NCBI GenBank assembly: GCA_030068075.1
Contig: CM057831.1
Coordinates: 9,467,370 to 9,531,369, forward strand
Source: Paguma larvata
Taxonomy: Eukaryota > Chordata > Mammalia > Carnivora > Viverridae
Reading direction: 5' to 3'
Length of the DNA: 64,000 nt
Under the pieces are notes generated by a model. The model was not told where the DNA came from. It saw only the letters and a program-made list of their open reading frames with translations, and did no database searches. This document shows, in pieces, positions 33,900 to 45,588 of the stretch (position 1 is its first letter; the number at the start of each line of letters is the position of its first letter). The translations under genes and the position numbers were made by a program.

Positions 33900-34600
33900 C
33901 TTAAAGGGGCATACTGAAAACGTAACATCAGAGAAAAGCTAAAAATATGGCAAAGGAGAGAGGCTTTAAAAAGACATAGCGGACAAAAAATAATGAAAAG
34001 AATGAATGTATAACAATATAGTATCAGAACACGTAAGCTTGGGGCAAAAAGGATTCACAGAAAGAAAAAATTTATCAAGGAAGAAACATTCACTAGGAAC
34101 ATAAAACCTAACATCATAGCCTCAAAAAATATAAACCGGAATGCCGCCGAGGCTCAAAGAGAACTCGACACCTTTGCTGAGAGATTTTAGTACCATTTCC
34201 TCAAAATGGCTAGAATCGCAGAGAAATAAAATACGTGAACAACAGGCAACAAATCCGATCTGGAAAGAACCCTGTACAGAATATACAGAATCCTCCCCAT
34301 AACCGTGTACATACCAGGCCTCGAGGGAAATCTGAGTATCGTTTTTAATAGGAAAATAATAATAATAATAGAATAATAAATCATCATAATAGCATAACAA
34401 TACATAGTAAATTTAAAAATTAAGAAAAAGAAAAGAAACATAACCTAAGTGTCCATCAGTAGATGGACGGATAAATTCTGGTATATTCACAGAACGAAGT
34501 ACTACATTTGCTGGGAACAATGAACACATAAGATAGAGAGAGACAGGGATATGTCCCCCAAACGTAAGGTAAAGTGAAAGAAAGCTAACTGTAAGATGAT
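33900..34600. mobile_element. Ancient L1-like fragments
   Basis: A-rich text resembling degraded L1 coding sequence, then TAACCTAAGTGTCCATCAGTA and GATGGACGGATAAATTCTGG, typical of L1M 3' ends. Orientation of the first part is not settled. No intact frame. Confidence 0.45.
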
Positions 34601-34941
34601 ACAAACAAGTTTATATTGTTCACATAAATTCGTATGGCACGGGACGGGAAAGAGCCCTGCTCATGATTCGGGCCACATAAGTAGGTATAAAAGAATAAAA
34701 CCATGGATGGAAGGGAGACTCAGCGGCCTCAGGTTCATGACAGCCTGTGGGGAAGGAAAGGAAATGGAAGGGGAGGAACAACGGGGACTTTCGGTGCATT
34801 CACCACATTTTGTTTCTTAAAAAAAAAAAAAAAAAAGATTCTAAAGACAAAGACATTAGTGTTTGTCAGATCTTGGTAAGGAGAGCGTTAGTCATGCTAT
34901 GTACTTTTATGTGTGCCTGAGATGGTTCATTATAAGATTTT

Positions 34942-35141
34942 TTTTTTTTTTTTGAGAGCAGGAGAGACAAAGCATGAGTGGGGGAGGGGCAGAGAGAGAC
35001 AGGGAGACACAGAATCTGAAGCAGGCTCCAGGCTCTGAGCTGTCAGCACAGAGCCCGACACGGGGCTCAAACTCACAGACGGTAAGATCATGACCTGAGC
35101 CGAAGTCGGACACCTAATCGACTAAGCCATTCAGGTGCCCC
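34942..35141 (-). mobile_element. Felid CAN-SINE, inverted
   Basis: Flanked by the identical duplication TCATTATAAGATTTT at 34927-34941 and 35142-35156; head CCATTCAGGTGCCCC. Confidence 0.94.
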
Positions 35142-35156
35142 TCATTATAAGATTTT

Positions 35157-38100
35157 AAAAAGAAGAAGCAAAGAGTCCCCCGAGTCTAATGGCTGGAGAG
35201 AGAAAGGGAGGTAAAGGCTGAGTGAGGCGTGTCCTTGGGTTTTGTCCACGAGAGGCTCCCTCGAACCCAGCGGAAGCAGAGGGTTAGGGTGAGGGCGGGC
35301 AGGTGGATGCAGGAACACCAGGCCATGGAGACCTGAGCGGCCCTGGGGAGGCTGCTTTGGGGAACGGGAGAGAGAACTGAGCAGCACCTCGAGGAAGGCT
35401 GGGCAGACCCCAGCCACGGGCCCGCTAAGAGCTGGAGGTATTCACGGTGGTATAAACCGGAGCAGGACTTCCTCTAACGGGGCTCCCCAAGGTCAAGTTG
35501 AAAACGCAGAAGCCGGCTTTCTGCTGGATGAGGTTTTGCCAGAGGAACGGAAGAGAAAGACAGGGGACGGGGCGCCCCGGGGAATCTCAACGAGACACTT
35601 GAAGCACCCGGCAGGATGGAGGGGGGAGCCGGAGCCCAGGAGGGGGGTGAGGGAGGCAGCGAGAAAGCAGAGGGGTGGCACTGTGCGTGGCAAGGGGGAC
35701 GTTTGAGAGAAGCGTGCCAGGGGCAGAGCAGTTCAGGTGTGTGGTCATCTGAAGTGAGGCAGATGCCAACATCGAGGCCAAGGAGCTGAGAGGGTAAGCG
35801 CTTTCCACGTGGATTTGGACATCGCTTGCACGAAGGCAAGCTCCCAGGAGAAGAGAAAAACGCTCACCTAGGAGCCGCCACCCAATCTCAGTGTATGTGG
35901 AAATCAGCAATGAGGGCGAGGGGGGAGCAGAGCCAGATAGAACCAGCCTCCAAGACTTAGGGGCCTGGAAACAGCGCCCGTGCCTGAGAATCACCAGCCA
36001 CCACCAACGAGGGCTACGGGGGAAACCGGGTGTCCTGAGCAAAGACCAGTGTCCAGCAAAGGCCAGGAGACGGAGGATGAAGACAAAGGGGCTTGTTCCA
36101 GAGGGTGAAGAAGGGAAGAAGGGACACGCACAGCAGGAGGAAAGGCAGGAAGCTTGCCATCGTAGCATGGGGGGAGAGGGGGGAATGAGGGAGGGCTCGG
36201 TCTGGCCGGCGCTCAGCAGCGGAGCAGCCCGGGAAACACTGGCAGGTCTCCCTGCCCTCTGAGTCCAATAGGGGTTGAAAAACTTGATCACAGTGACCCC
36301 TCCGTTGAGCGCCTGCCATGTGCCCGGTGCTTCCCTCGCCACCTGTAGTGCTCCCAGGAAGGAGTTGTTTACTTACAGAAGGTTTACTTACAGAGAACCT
36401 GAGGCTCAGAAAGATTCGGTCACTTGCTCAGGGTCCTGCCCTGCACCAGTCCCGGCTCTGTCTGACTTTGGAGTCCATGCCCAATGCACCACCTCACGCT
36501 CAGGGTGAGAGAACCCTGCTCTCGGGACTGCAGTCACAACAGCCTCTGCACTCCTTGCTGGGAGAAGGCAGGAGCCCACTGTGCTCAGGAGAAAGCCAGG
36601 TCCTGCCCCCTCACCCCAAGGGGTTTACGATTCGGGACAAAGACGGCCGTTGAGAGGCGGGGAAGCTGATGTGGACACGGGCACAGCAGCTCAGGGCCAG
36701 CCAGGGGAAGGACGGCCAAGCCCGGGGACAGCTGTCGAGTGACCACGGGGAGCGGAGTCCACCTCTCCCTCCTCATCCTATCCCACACTTGACATGCCCC
36801 CCTCCATCCCCCTCCTCTGCTGTCCTCGCAGAGAGAGGACCAGCTCTAGCTACGGCCAGCACAGCAAGTCCTTACGTCTTTAGCCTTGTCACCGTGGCCT
36901 GTTTACCCTCCGCAGCCCGTGATCTACCGTGTCTGAGAGATTCCCACCTGCCGGTGGCGCAACCGCTTGGTGGGGCCAGTGACGTAGGCTCTAGTGCCAC
37001 AAAATGTACCGGGCGCGCTCCGAGTCAACAAAGTGAGGGTGTGCCGACGGAGATAAGGGTTTTCGTTGTTTATCTGTTTGGGTTTTGCTGACACATACCC
37101 TTTTTCATCTCCAAAGATCCGGGGCTACTGGCAGTCAGAATGGAGATGAGGACGATGATGGGAGCAGTAAAAATAAAAACAGTAAGACAAAGTCATCACC
37201 TGAGAAGGCACAAGATCCAAAAAACAATCACGGGGGCAATGCGGGACGACCAAGCTGTGATCGTTGATTTTCACCTTGGTTTGGGGTTTTCTGGAAGGCC
37301 GCGAAGTGAGAAGCTCAGTCAGTTACGTGCCTGTCGTACTCAGAAGAAGGAAGCGGGCCAGACTCAAAGGGAAAAGAAAGCTTTTCCAAACGCTGAATCG
37401 CTAACTAAATATCTCTATGGGATTTTATATACAGGGACCTTAGAATCGTAGCAAAAAGTCCCCTGGTCGGTGACAGTTTTGCATAAGATCAGGGTGAGGT
37501 AGCCCAAAGAGCTAAGCTTCTGGCGGCCTGACGAGATGTGTGGCTGGAATCGAGAGTCCCTTGACGCGCTGAAGTGGGAAGTCCTGCCTGTGAAAAGATG
37601 GACATGAGTAGTTGTTTCTTTTGCTAATATTTAAAAGAGGAGGACAATGAAGAAAAAGTATAAAATACAGAGAAGCAAAATTATAGATCATCACCCATAA
37701 CTCCACCATCAGTTCTCGTATATTCTTCCCTCTTTTTTTTTAATCTAGGCATATATTTATATTCCTTTTTGACAACTCACTTTTATAGTATCGAGCTGTT
37801 CGGTGACCTGATTTATCGTTTCACGAGGGTACCATACTTCTACATCTGTGTCGATATGTGTTCATTCACAATATGATTTTCAGCGGAGGTGATTACGGAC
37901 ATACCAATAATTCAACAATCCCCTCTTGTACACTGTTTTGTTTTTGATTTCTAAAACAGCATTGCAATGAACATCTTTATAGCTAAGTGCATGCATTCCA
38001 TGGTTATCGCCTTCACCTAAATTTTTAAATAGGAGAACATTTTCTGCACAGGTATGTTCCAATTGAAACCCTTTGCAGTAATTCTGAAGCCCTCCCGGGC

Positions 38101-39262
38101 GGGTTGGAGCCCATGGTTTAGACTCTAGAAGAACGAATGCCCCACGAAGCTCTCAATGATCTTCCCTCTATGCTACTTTTGTGGACTTCCAGATAAACAT
38201 GGAAAAATGAATGTGCGTATCTACTTTTGCTTTTTTCTGAACCTCCCTCAAACTAGGGTAAAGAGATTTTGTTTTTAAGAAAAGATTGAGACCCGCTAAG
38301 AGCAGGAGGTATAGAAGAAAGGACGCCAGCACGATTGTAAAGCTGGAAAACAAACAGACCCGTTGCAACAAATTCAGCAGCCCCGAGAGAGCTGCCCCTA
38401 AGTTGGCAGCGGGGAAAGCTGACTTCCCTGCTTTTTTATTGCACTGAATTAACGAAAAGCTTAAGGAATTCTAGGTCTGCAGCTAGCCCATGTTGCACCT
38501 GTGTGTGAATTAGAACTACCCTCCCCATTCTCAAGACACACTACTGCCCTCTGCCAGAAACTTGTCATAACAAACATACAATTCTATAATGTGTATAGCG
38601 TGAGAAAGAGGTCCTCAGAATTGGTCAGTGCACAGCTTGTACAGCCGTACGTAACAGCCCCGAATTCAAGCCACCAGTTATCACTAGAGGTGAATGAAGA
38701 GGCTGTGGTAAAATAGGAAAGACTGGTTGAAATCATTTAAAGAGCAGGTAAAACTTTAGCTCCTTTATCTCACCTTGGCTGAAGACGAGAGATTTATTTT
38801 CTAAAAGGGGAAACACTAAAAAAGAGTGCCAGGCAGAGTTGAGAACAGGGTTTCTCTCCTAGAAATAGAGGGATGAAATCAAAAGATGCCCTCTGAATGC
38901 CGAGCCCCCTCTTGCTTCTTCCACTGAGCCCCAAGAACACTGGGATCCAGGACATTACCCTCCAGGCAGGAAAGCGGGAGAAACTTCCTAAGGACACATG
39001 ACCAACTCGAGAGGAAATACCTAAATATCTTTACATTAGGAGTTCCCCAACTAAACATTCCATGGCATCACCCAACACTGAGGCTCACAGTCAACAAGGG
39101 CTACTCATGTACTTGGAGCTTCAGATCAGCTTCACAACCCCCACTCTGAAATTTAAGCAGACAAGCAAAAATTGCCAGTTATTTGGGACACACATTTCAA
39201 AAAAGAACTTGAAGAAAACCAAACCTATACAGAAAGAACACTTAAAAATACCATGAGTATTG
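35157..39262. other. Intergenic desert, part 2
   Basis: At 35160-36990 the sequence is G/A-rich and unique, with a reverse MIR-like stretch at 36300-36490. At 37620-38060 an AT-rich piece with GCATTGCAATGAACATCTTT resembles an old LINE 3' end. A 60-residue Asp/Lys/Ser-rich frame at 37085-37267 has no recognised homolog. No gene supported. Confidence 0.45.
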
Positions 39263-39668
39263 GAGGGCCTGCGTGGCTCTGTCGGGTGAGTCCAACTCTT
39301 GATCTCAGCTCGGGTCTTGATCTCCGGGTCGTGATTTCAAGACCCACGCCGGGGCGGGGGGGGGGGGTGCCTGGGTAGCTCAGTTGGTTGAGCGGCTGAC
39401 TTCAGCTCAGGTCAAGATCTCACGGTCTGTGAGTTTAAGCCCCATGTCGGGCTCTGTGCTGACGGCTCAGAGACTGGAGCCTGCTTCAGATTCTGTGTCT
39501 GCCTCTCTCCCTCTCTCTTTCTGCCCCTCCCCTGCTCATGCTCTGTCTCTATGTCTCTCAAAAATAAATAAACGTTAAAAAAAAAAAGTAAAAAAAAAAA
39601 AAAAAAAAGACCCATGCTGGGCCTGTGTTGGGCCCACACTGGGCATGGAGTCTACTTAAAAAAAAAAA
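39263..39668 (+). mobile_element. CAN-SINE split by a second CAN-SINE
   Basis: An older short SINE (GGAGGGCCTGCGTGGCTCTG to about 39352) resumes at about 39607 and ends GGAGTCTACTTAAAAAA. The insert (about 39364-39606) is a full-length young SINE. The duplicated target reads AAGACCCACGCCGG on the left and AAGACCCATGCTGG on the right. Confidence 0.88.
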
Positions 39669-40345
39669 TCCATGAACGTTACCAGAGAGTTAGATACATT
39701 ACATCGATGAAATGGGAACTGGGTATTATAAAAGAACATGCATAGATTTTTTTTAAAAAGCTATGGCAATTAAAAATAAGCACGCAGACACAAAAAAATG
39801 AATAGGAGGCGAGGAAGTCCACCAGAAAGGAGAGCATACGGAGAAGAAAGACGTCAGAGAAAACATAAGGAAATTAGACGGCTTGTGCAGAAATTTCTTC
39901 GTACGGGAAGAGATCAAGAAAAGGGGTGCAATCAGCTTGGAAAATAATTCAGCATGACCTGGTAAAGATGAATGCACACGTACCGTACCACTGAGCATGA
40001 GACAAAGATTCATTAAATTCATTAATTCATTCAAAAATATTTATTGTGCACCTGCTAAGTTCTAGTCATCGTGCTAAGCACTGATCAAGGGGGTGAGACC
40101 TCTGCCCTCTGAGAAACGAACTGAAACTGTTCGTCCCAAGGCAGAGGCGAAGTATGGCACGTCTCTGGCTCGATTTTGTCCACAAGGTTTGGGGTTCCAC
40201 GCGAGCAGTGTCTGGGTAGATTTCCAGTGGGCAGAAGGCATATATTAGGGGATTACAATTATTCTGTGGCTCGGAAGAGAAATAATAGTACCACCAATGC
40301 TGTATTGAGAAAGAATAAGTTTAATTTTAATAATCTTTAACAGAG

Positions 40346-40544
40346 GGGGTGCCTCGGTGGCTCACTTGGTTAAGCATCCAACTCTTGACTTCAGCTCAGG
40401 TCATGATCTCACAGTTGGGGAGTTTAAGCCCCACATCAGGCTCGGTGCAACCAACGTGGAGCCTGCTTGAGATCCTGTCTCCCTCTCTCTCTGGCCCACC
40501 CCCACTTGCTCTCTTTCTCTCTCTCAAAACTAAATAAAAATAAA
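40346..40544 (+). mobile_element. Felid CAN-SINE
   Basis: Flanked by identical TAATCTTTAACAGAG at 40331-40345 and 40545-40559. Confidence 0.95.
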
Positions 40545-40688
40545 TAATCTTTAACAGAGTTGTCCAAACAGAATCGATTGCCTGGGCAGATGGCAAGTTG
40601 GCTCTTAGCGGAGGTGTTCAAAACTAAACAGGATTCATTCACTCGGTAACTGAGCGGTGCCTCCGTGCCAGGCGCTGTGTGAGGCATG

Positions 40689-41193
40689 TGTGTTAGTCAG
40701 TTCTTCTGCATTAGAAATCACCCCGAAACTTAACACCGTATGGTCTCTCACAGTTTCTGTGGGTCCGTGGCTAGGTCGTGCCGGTCTGGCCCAGGATCTG
40801 TCGTGAGGTTGCAGGCAGGATGCTGGCTGGAGGTATAGTCAGCCGAAGGCTTGACCACGCATCTGTGTCCAAGGTAGCTCACTCACGTGGCTGGCAACTT
40901 GGTGCTGGCTGGTGAGGAGGGCTGCTCTTCCTCTCTGTGCAGCCCCCCTCCCCAGTGCTGCTCGAGTGTCCTCACAACAGAGTAGGTGGCTTCCCTCAGA
41001 GTCAAGATCCAAAGGAGAGCAAGGTGAAAGCCACACGGCCCGTGCTGACTTAGCCTTGGGAGTCATGCACCACGACTTCCATAATAGCCTGTTGATCACA
41101 CAGGTCAGCACTCTTGCCGTGAGAGAGATCCCACTGGGCATGAACCACGGAGGAGGTCAAGCTTGGAGCCATGCGGGAGCCTGGCCACCAAGA
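40689..41193 (+). mobile_element. ERVL-MaLR (MLT1-type) LTR
   Basis: Contains GTTAGTCAGTTCTTCTGC, CTCACAGTTTCTGTGGGTCC and AGGTAGCTCACTCACGTGGC, then GAGCAAGGTGAAAGCC. Together these form the usual order in one MLT1-class LTR group. It is noncoding, with no viral genes attached. Confidence 0.7.
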
Positions 41194-41400
41194 GTCTGTG
41201 TACGCAATGATGGCGGAACGGGGTACCTGCTAGTGTACAGTTGTGTTCATGTGCTAGAGAGGGTGTCGAGGAATTGGACGGCGAGACCAAGCGATTCTCT
41301 CCAAACCTCACGTCCGGTGATTCCGGGCATAGGTCCTAGTTTTGCAGTCATCATATCGTTTGCCTCCCATCTCAGAACCCGCTGCTCAAATCCTCACTCT

Positions 41401-41607
41401 TTTTTTTTTTCAATGTTCTATTTATTTTTAAGAGCGAGAGTGCGAGCGGGAGCACGGGGAGGGACAGAGACAGAGCGGAACGGAAGATGCGAAGCAGGCT
41501 CTGTGCTGACAGCAGCGAGCCCAAGGCAGGGCTCGAACTCACGAACGGTGAGATCATGGCCTGAATTGAGGTCGGATGCTCAACCAACTGAGCCGCGCAG
41601 GTGCCCC
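41401..41607 (-). mobile_element. Felid CAN-SINE, inverted
   Basis: T-rich tail TTTTTTTTTTCAATGTTC, then head GAGCCGCGCAGGTGCCCC; imperfect flanking duplication of AATCCT.CTCT type. Confidence 0.9.
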
Positions 41608-42363
41608 TCCAATCCTGGCTCTTCTGACGTGGGCGATGCTGGGTCTCTAACTGTGCTCCTCCATTATTCGCTGCTTACTGTCACCGGGTGAGAGAACCAT
41701 GGTGAGAACCTCTCAGACACAGAGGTCCCCAGAACACCCCACACTTCTTGTTTCTCTCCCCATCACCTGCCATCGCCTGGGCTCCCCGTCCGGGGAGCAC
41801 GGGGTGTCCTATCATAACGCCCAAAGAACACGGAGTCCCCGTCCGGGAGCTGCTTTTGGCTGGGCTGAGACAGTCCCTCAACCGCAGCAAGGCCCTGTGG
41901 GTTCAGGAGGAGAACCGGCCCCACGCCCTTCTTTTGCCTTGTTGTGTTCTCCTCTCCCTAACCAAGGCCGTTCCATACACCAGACACCTCAGGGGTAGTG
42001 ACCGCTCGGACGTTTTCAGATGACCTCCGACCTTTGAGCTTTGGGGATGGGCGCAGGTGTGTGGCTAGCGTCTCAGCCCGGCCCACACCGGTGCTGGCTG
42101 ACACTTCTTCAGGGCCACTAACCCATGCCCGTAGAGGCGTCCATTACTTACAGGTCACCTGAGGGGCCAGGGGTGGCTGGGGGAGCTTCAGGCGGAGACC
42201 GGGCTGGGCTCTGGACGCAGCGCGCTGAGCGCTATTGACGTGGGCTGTGCCGAAGTCCAGGAAACACCCCCTACCCGGCACTTGCAGGGGACTCTTAGTA
42301 CATGGTTCTTCTGGGTTTAAGTGCTTCAGACTTGCTATGTGAAGTAGTTAAAAGTATAGAACT

Positions 42364-42484
42364 GGGGCGCCTGGGTGGCTCAGTCAGTTGAGCGTCTGAC
42401 TTCGGCTCAGGTCATGATCTCACAGTTCATGGGCTTGATCTCCGCAAAGGGCTCTGTGCTGATAGTGCAGAGCCTGCTTGGGAT

Positions 42485-42516
<32 letters not shown>

Positions 42517-42578
42517 CTCCTCCCCAACTCATGCTCTTTCTCTTCCTCTCAAAATAAATAAATAAGTTTAAAAACAAA
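42364..42578 (+). mobile_element. Felid CAN-SINE
   Basis: Head GGGGCGCCTGGGTGGCTCAG and tail AAAATAAATAAATAAG. Confidence 0.92.
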
Positions 42579-42584
42579 TTCAGC

Positions 42585-42798
42585 GGGGTGCCCGGGTGGC
42601 TCAGTCAGTTAAGCATCCGACTTCCGCTCAGGTCATAATCTCAGTGTTTGTGGGTTCAAGCCCCACGTCGGGCTCTGTTCTGACAGCTCAGAGCCTGGAG
42701 TCTGCTTCTGGATTCTGTGTCTCTGTCTCTCTCTGTCCCTCCCTCCCTCAGGCTCTGTCTCTCTCAAAAATAAAAATAAAAATTAAAAAAAAATATAT
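42585..42798 (+). mobile_element. Felid CAN-SINE in tandem with the previous
   Basis: Head GGGGTGCCCGGGTGGCTCAG begins only a few bases after the previous tail. Confidence 0.92.
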
Positions 42799-42950
42799 AG
42801 ATCTGTAGCTGAACGGCTTGGATTCGAAACTCCATTCCAGCCCTTTGCTACCTAATGTACCTCACCGTGCTGAACCGCCTTTTCCTCATCTGTTGTTTCT
42901 TTGCTGTCAGTCTGTTGGGAGCTTTATGAGTCGATGTATATATACCATGG

Positions 42951-43172
42951 GGTTTTTTTTGTTTGTTTGTTTTTTTGTTTTACTACTTATTTATTTTTGA
43001 GAGAGAGAGAGACAGACAGACAGAATGTGAACGGAGGAAGAGCAGAGAGAGAGATGGAGACACGGAATCTGAAGCGGCACAGAGCCCAATGTGGGGCTCA
43101 AACTCACGAACTGCGAGATCATGACCTGAGCCGAAGTCGGACGCTTCACTGACGGAGCCACCCAGGCGCCCC
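42951..43172 (-). mobile_element. Felid CAN-SINE, inverted
   Basis: T/G-rich tail, TTATTTATTTTTGAGAGAG, then head GGAGCCACCCAGGCGCCCC. Confidence 0.92.
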
Positions 43173-44099
43173 TCTACCGTGTTTCTTAAAAGCGTCTAGC
43201 ATGAGTGAGCACAGAGTCTCAGCTTCACTGCAATGCTTGTCTTGTAACTTTCCTCGTTGTCCGTCGTTTTTTGGAGTTTGGAGGAGGCACTTTAGCCTAC
43301 TCCTTCTTTCCCCTTTTTCCTTTCTGTAACCTCTCTTCCTTTCCTACTAGTTATCACCGCCTCCAATGCCTGTATGGCGAATGCATGGAATCCATTTCCT
43401 TCCAGCATATTCCTCAATGTGTCCTCTTTAGCAACCGGCATGGACTACCAAATGCAATTCTCCCTTTGAGAAGAATTCTAGGTCTAGCTGTTGAATTAAC
43501 AGACTTTTTTTTTTTTTTTTTACCTCCTTACACATCCACATACAAACATACATACGTTTCTTGATGGGGTTGTAAAATGCGTAGCATCCAGAACTTTCTT
43601 TGAGTTTGCTTAAAATATCTTGGATATCCTCTCTTAAATAAATGGATTCCCGCAAACCAAATCAGAGCATTCTTCTTACACTCGGGACCTCAGGAGAGCC
43701 CTGAGCCCTGTGGTCGGAGCACATTTGAAAAGGTGGGTAGGGCTGGCTGTCCGACCTGGGCACAGACTGGTCATTGCCTGACCTCAGCTGTCCCACTGTC
43801 TTCGCTGCTAGGGATGTCCCTTGAGATGTCCCTAGAGATGACGGAGGCGTAAGAGACACCGCCCACACACTAGCTTTCCTCAAAAGATGGAAGTGGCCCT
43901 AATGAGGACTGATAACCATACCTCAGACAAACCAGCAGGACTGGCGGGAACGAGTCAGGGACGCGACCACAGCTTTGAAGAACCAAAGCGGGAGAAACCA
44001 CCACGGGAGAGAAGGGGCATGCCAAGCGAGGCGCTCTCTGAACCGCTCATCACAGAAACCCACTGTGGAAGATACAACCGGAAAATGAATTTAATCAAA

Positions 44100-44320
44100 T
44101 TTTTTAAATTTTTTTGACTTATTTTATTTTTGAGAGACATAGAGACAGAGTGTGAGCAGGGGAAGGGCAGAGAGAGAAGGAGACACAGAATCCGAAGCAG
44201 GCTCCAGGCTCTGATGAGCCATCACCACAGATCCTGATGTGGGGCTCGAACTCACAGACCGTGAGATCATGACCTGAGGCGAAGTCGGCCGCTCACCCGA
44301 CTGAGCCACCCAGGCGCCCC
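44100..44320 (-). mobile_element. Felid CAN-SINE, inverted
   Basis: TTTTATTTTTGAGAGACATAG through CTGAGCCACCCAGGCGCCCC. Confidence 0.92.
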
Positions 44321-44681
44321 CAAATATTTCTGAAAACTTCGAGGAAAGCTAGAGTATTTGGTTTGGAAATTTAATAGGAATAAGGGAAGCTAAGGGAGAA
44401 ACGTGGCGATGACCACGCCACGAAATGAGTCCCATGGGGACAGCTCATGAGCCAGCTCACTAAGCCAGGACAGCCCGGCACGCCTGGTGGCCACTGCCCC
44501 CACCAGCACCAGACTGAGGCTCTGACCCAGCAGCTGCCCCACTGCCCCGCCTGTCCCCGAAAGGATTCTCTGCCTCCTCTGTTCTTTATTCCAACTTCTT
44601 ATTCGGAGTCTGGGGCATTTCCATCTGATGGCTGAGTGTGGGCGCCATGCCACCCTCTAGAGGGGGGGTCAATTCATTTCT

Positions 44682-44902
44682 TTCTTTTTTTTTAATATTT
44701 TAAAAATTTTTTAACTTTATTTATTTTTGAGAGACACAGAGACAGAGCATGAGCAGGGGAAGGGCAGAGAGAGAGGGAGACACAGAAAGGCTCTGATGAG
44801 CCGTCAGCACAGAGCCCGACGTGGGGCTCGAACTCACAGACCTTGAGATCATGACCTGAGCCGAAGTCGGCCGCTTAACCGACTGAGCCACCCAGGCGCC
44901 CC
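44682..44902 (-). mobile_element. Felid CAN-SINE, inverted
   Basis: Flanked by AATTCATTTCT (44671-44681) and AATACATTTCT (44903-44913). Closely similar to the copy 360 bases to the left. Confidence 0.93.
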
Positions 44903-45446
44903 AATACATTTCTGAAAGAAGCATGAATCAATTCTATAATGAGAGTGGGGTGGGCGGAATAAACCAAGATTCACATAAATAAGTCGAGCTAAAGGCACAG
45001 AAGAGGCTATGGAAGGAGGGACAGGCTCCCCCGCTGTGCCTCGAGCTCTCCAAAGCCAGGGTTACCTCGGTGGCCCCCTCCGAGTGAAGCAGCGTCAGAC
45101 CCAGGCTGCACAGAAGCTCTTCTGCTCAGCCTCTCCTTTCTAGAACAGGGACACGCACGCGGAGGGCATGCGATAAACACGTGTTGGCTAAGCGGATGTC
45201 AGTGGGCTGCGTATTTCCTCTTCGGATAGTGTGTGACATTTCTTTCTACCTTAGAGCGCCCTCGAAACCCCTCTCGGCACCCCCTGCCCTCACCCCTCCT
45301 GCAATCTCGTCTCCCCAGCCCTCGGTGTCCCTCGAGGCGTCTCCTGCCGGCCCCTGCTAAGCTTTGCCAAGCGATGCTTTCCGCCCCCCGCCCCCCCGAC
45401 ACCCAGAAGCCACACTGCGACCAGACAGGACTAGTTTCTCAGCAGC

Positions 45447-45452
45447 TTTATT
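45447..45452 (-). terminator. APOA4: APOA4 poly(A) signal
   Basis: AATAAA on the minus strand (plus reads AGCTTTATTGAG), about 137 bases past the APOA4 stop. It is the only nearby canonical hexamer, and the resulting short 3' UTR fits the family. Confidence 0.8.
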
Positions 45453-45588
45453 GAGTAGTGAGAGGTAGTGTCTTTTTCCACCGGACATGTGTCCTCAAGC
45501 GTGTACAAGGACTGCCTTGGGACAGACGGACAGACAGGTGGCAGGGCAGGGCAGGTGTTCCTGGTAGCGCAGGGGCACCAGGGACAGC

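Larger units (their letters stand above)
43173..45446. other. APOA4 downstream flank
   Basis: Apart from two SINEs, unique sequence with a T run at 43504-43520. No gene supported. Confidence 0.5.

Noticed and set aside
29376..34441. Many open frames of 60-100 residues in AT-rich desert sequence
   Set aside because: Length and composition fit chance or old transposon sequence. No splice or homology support.
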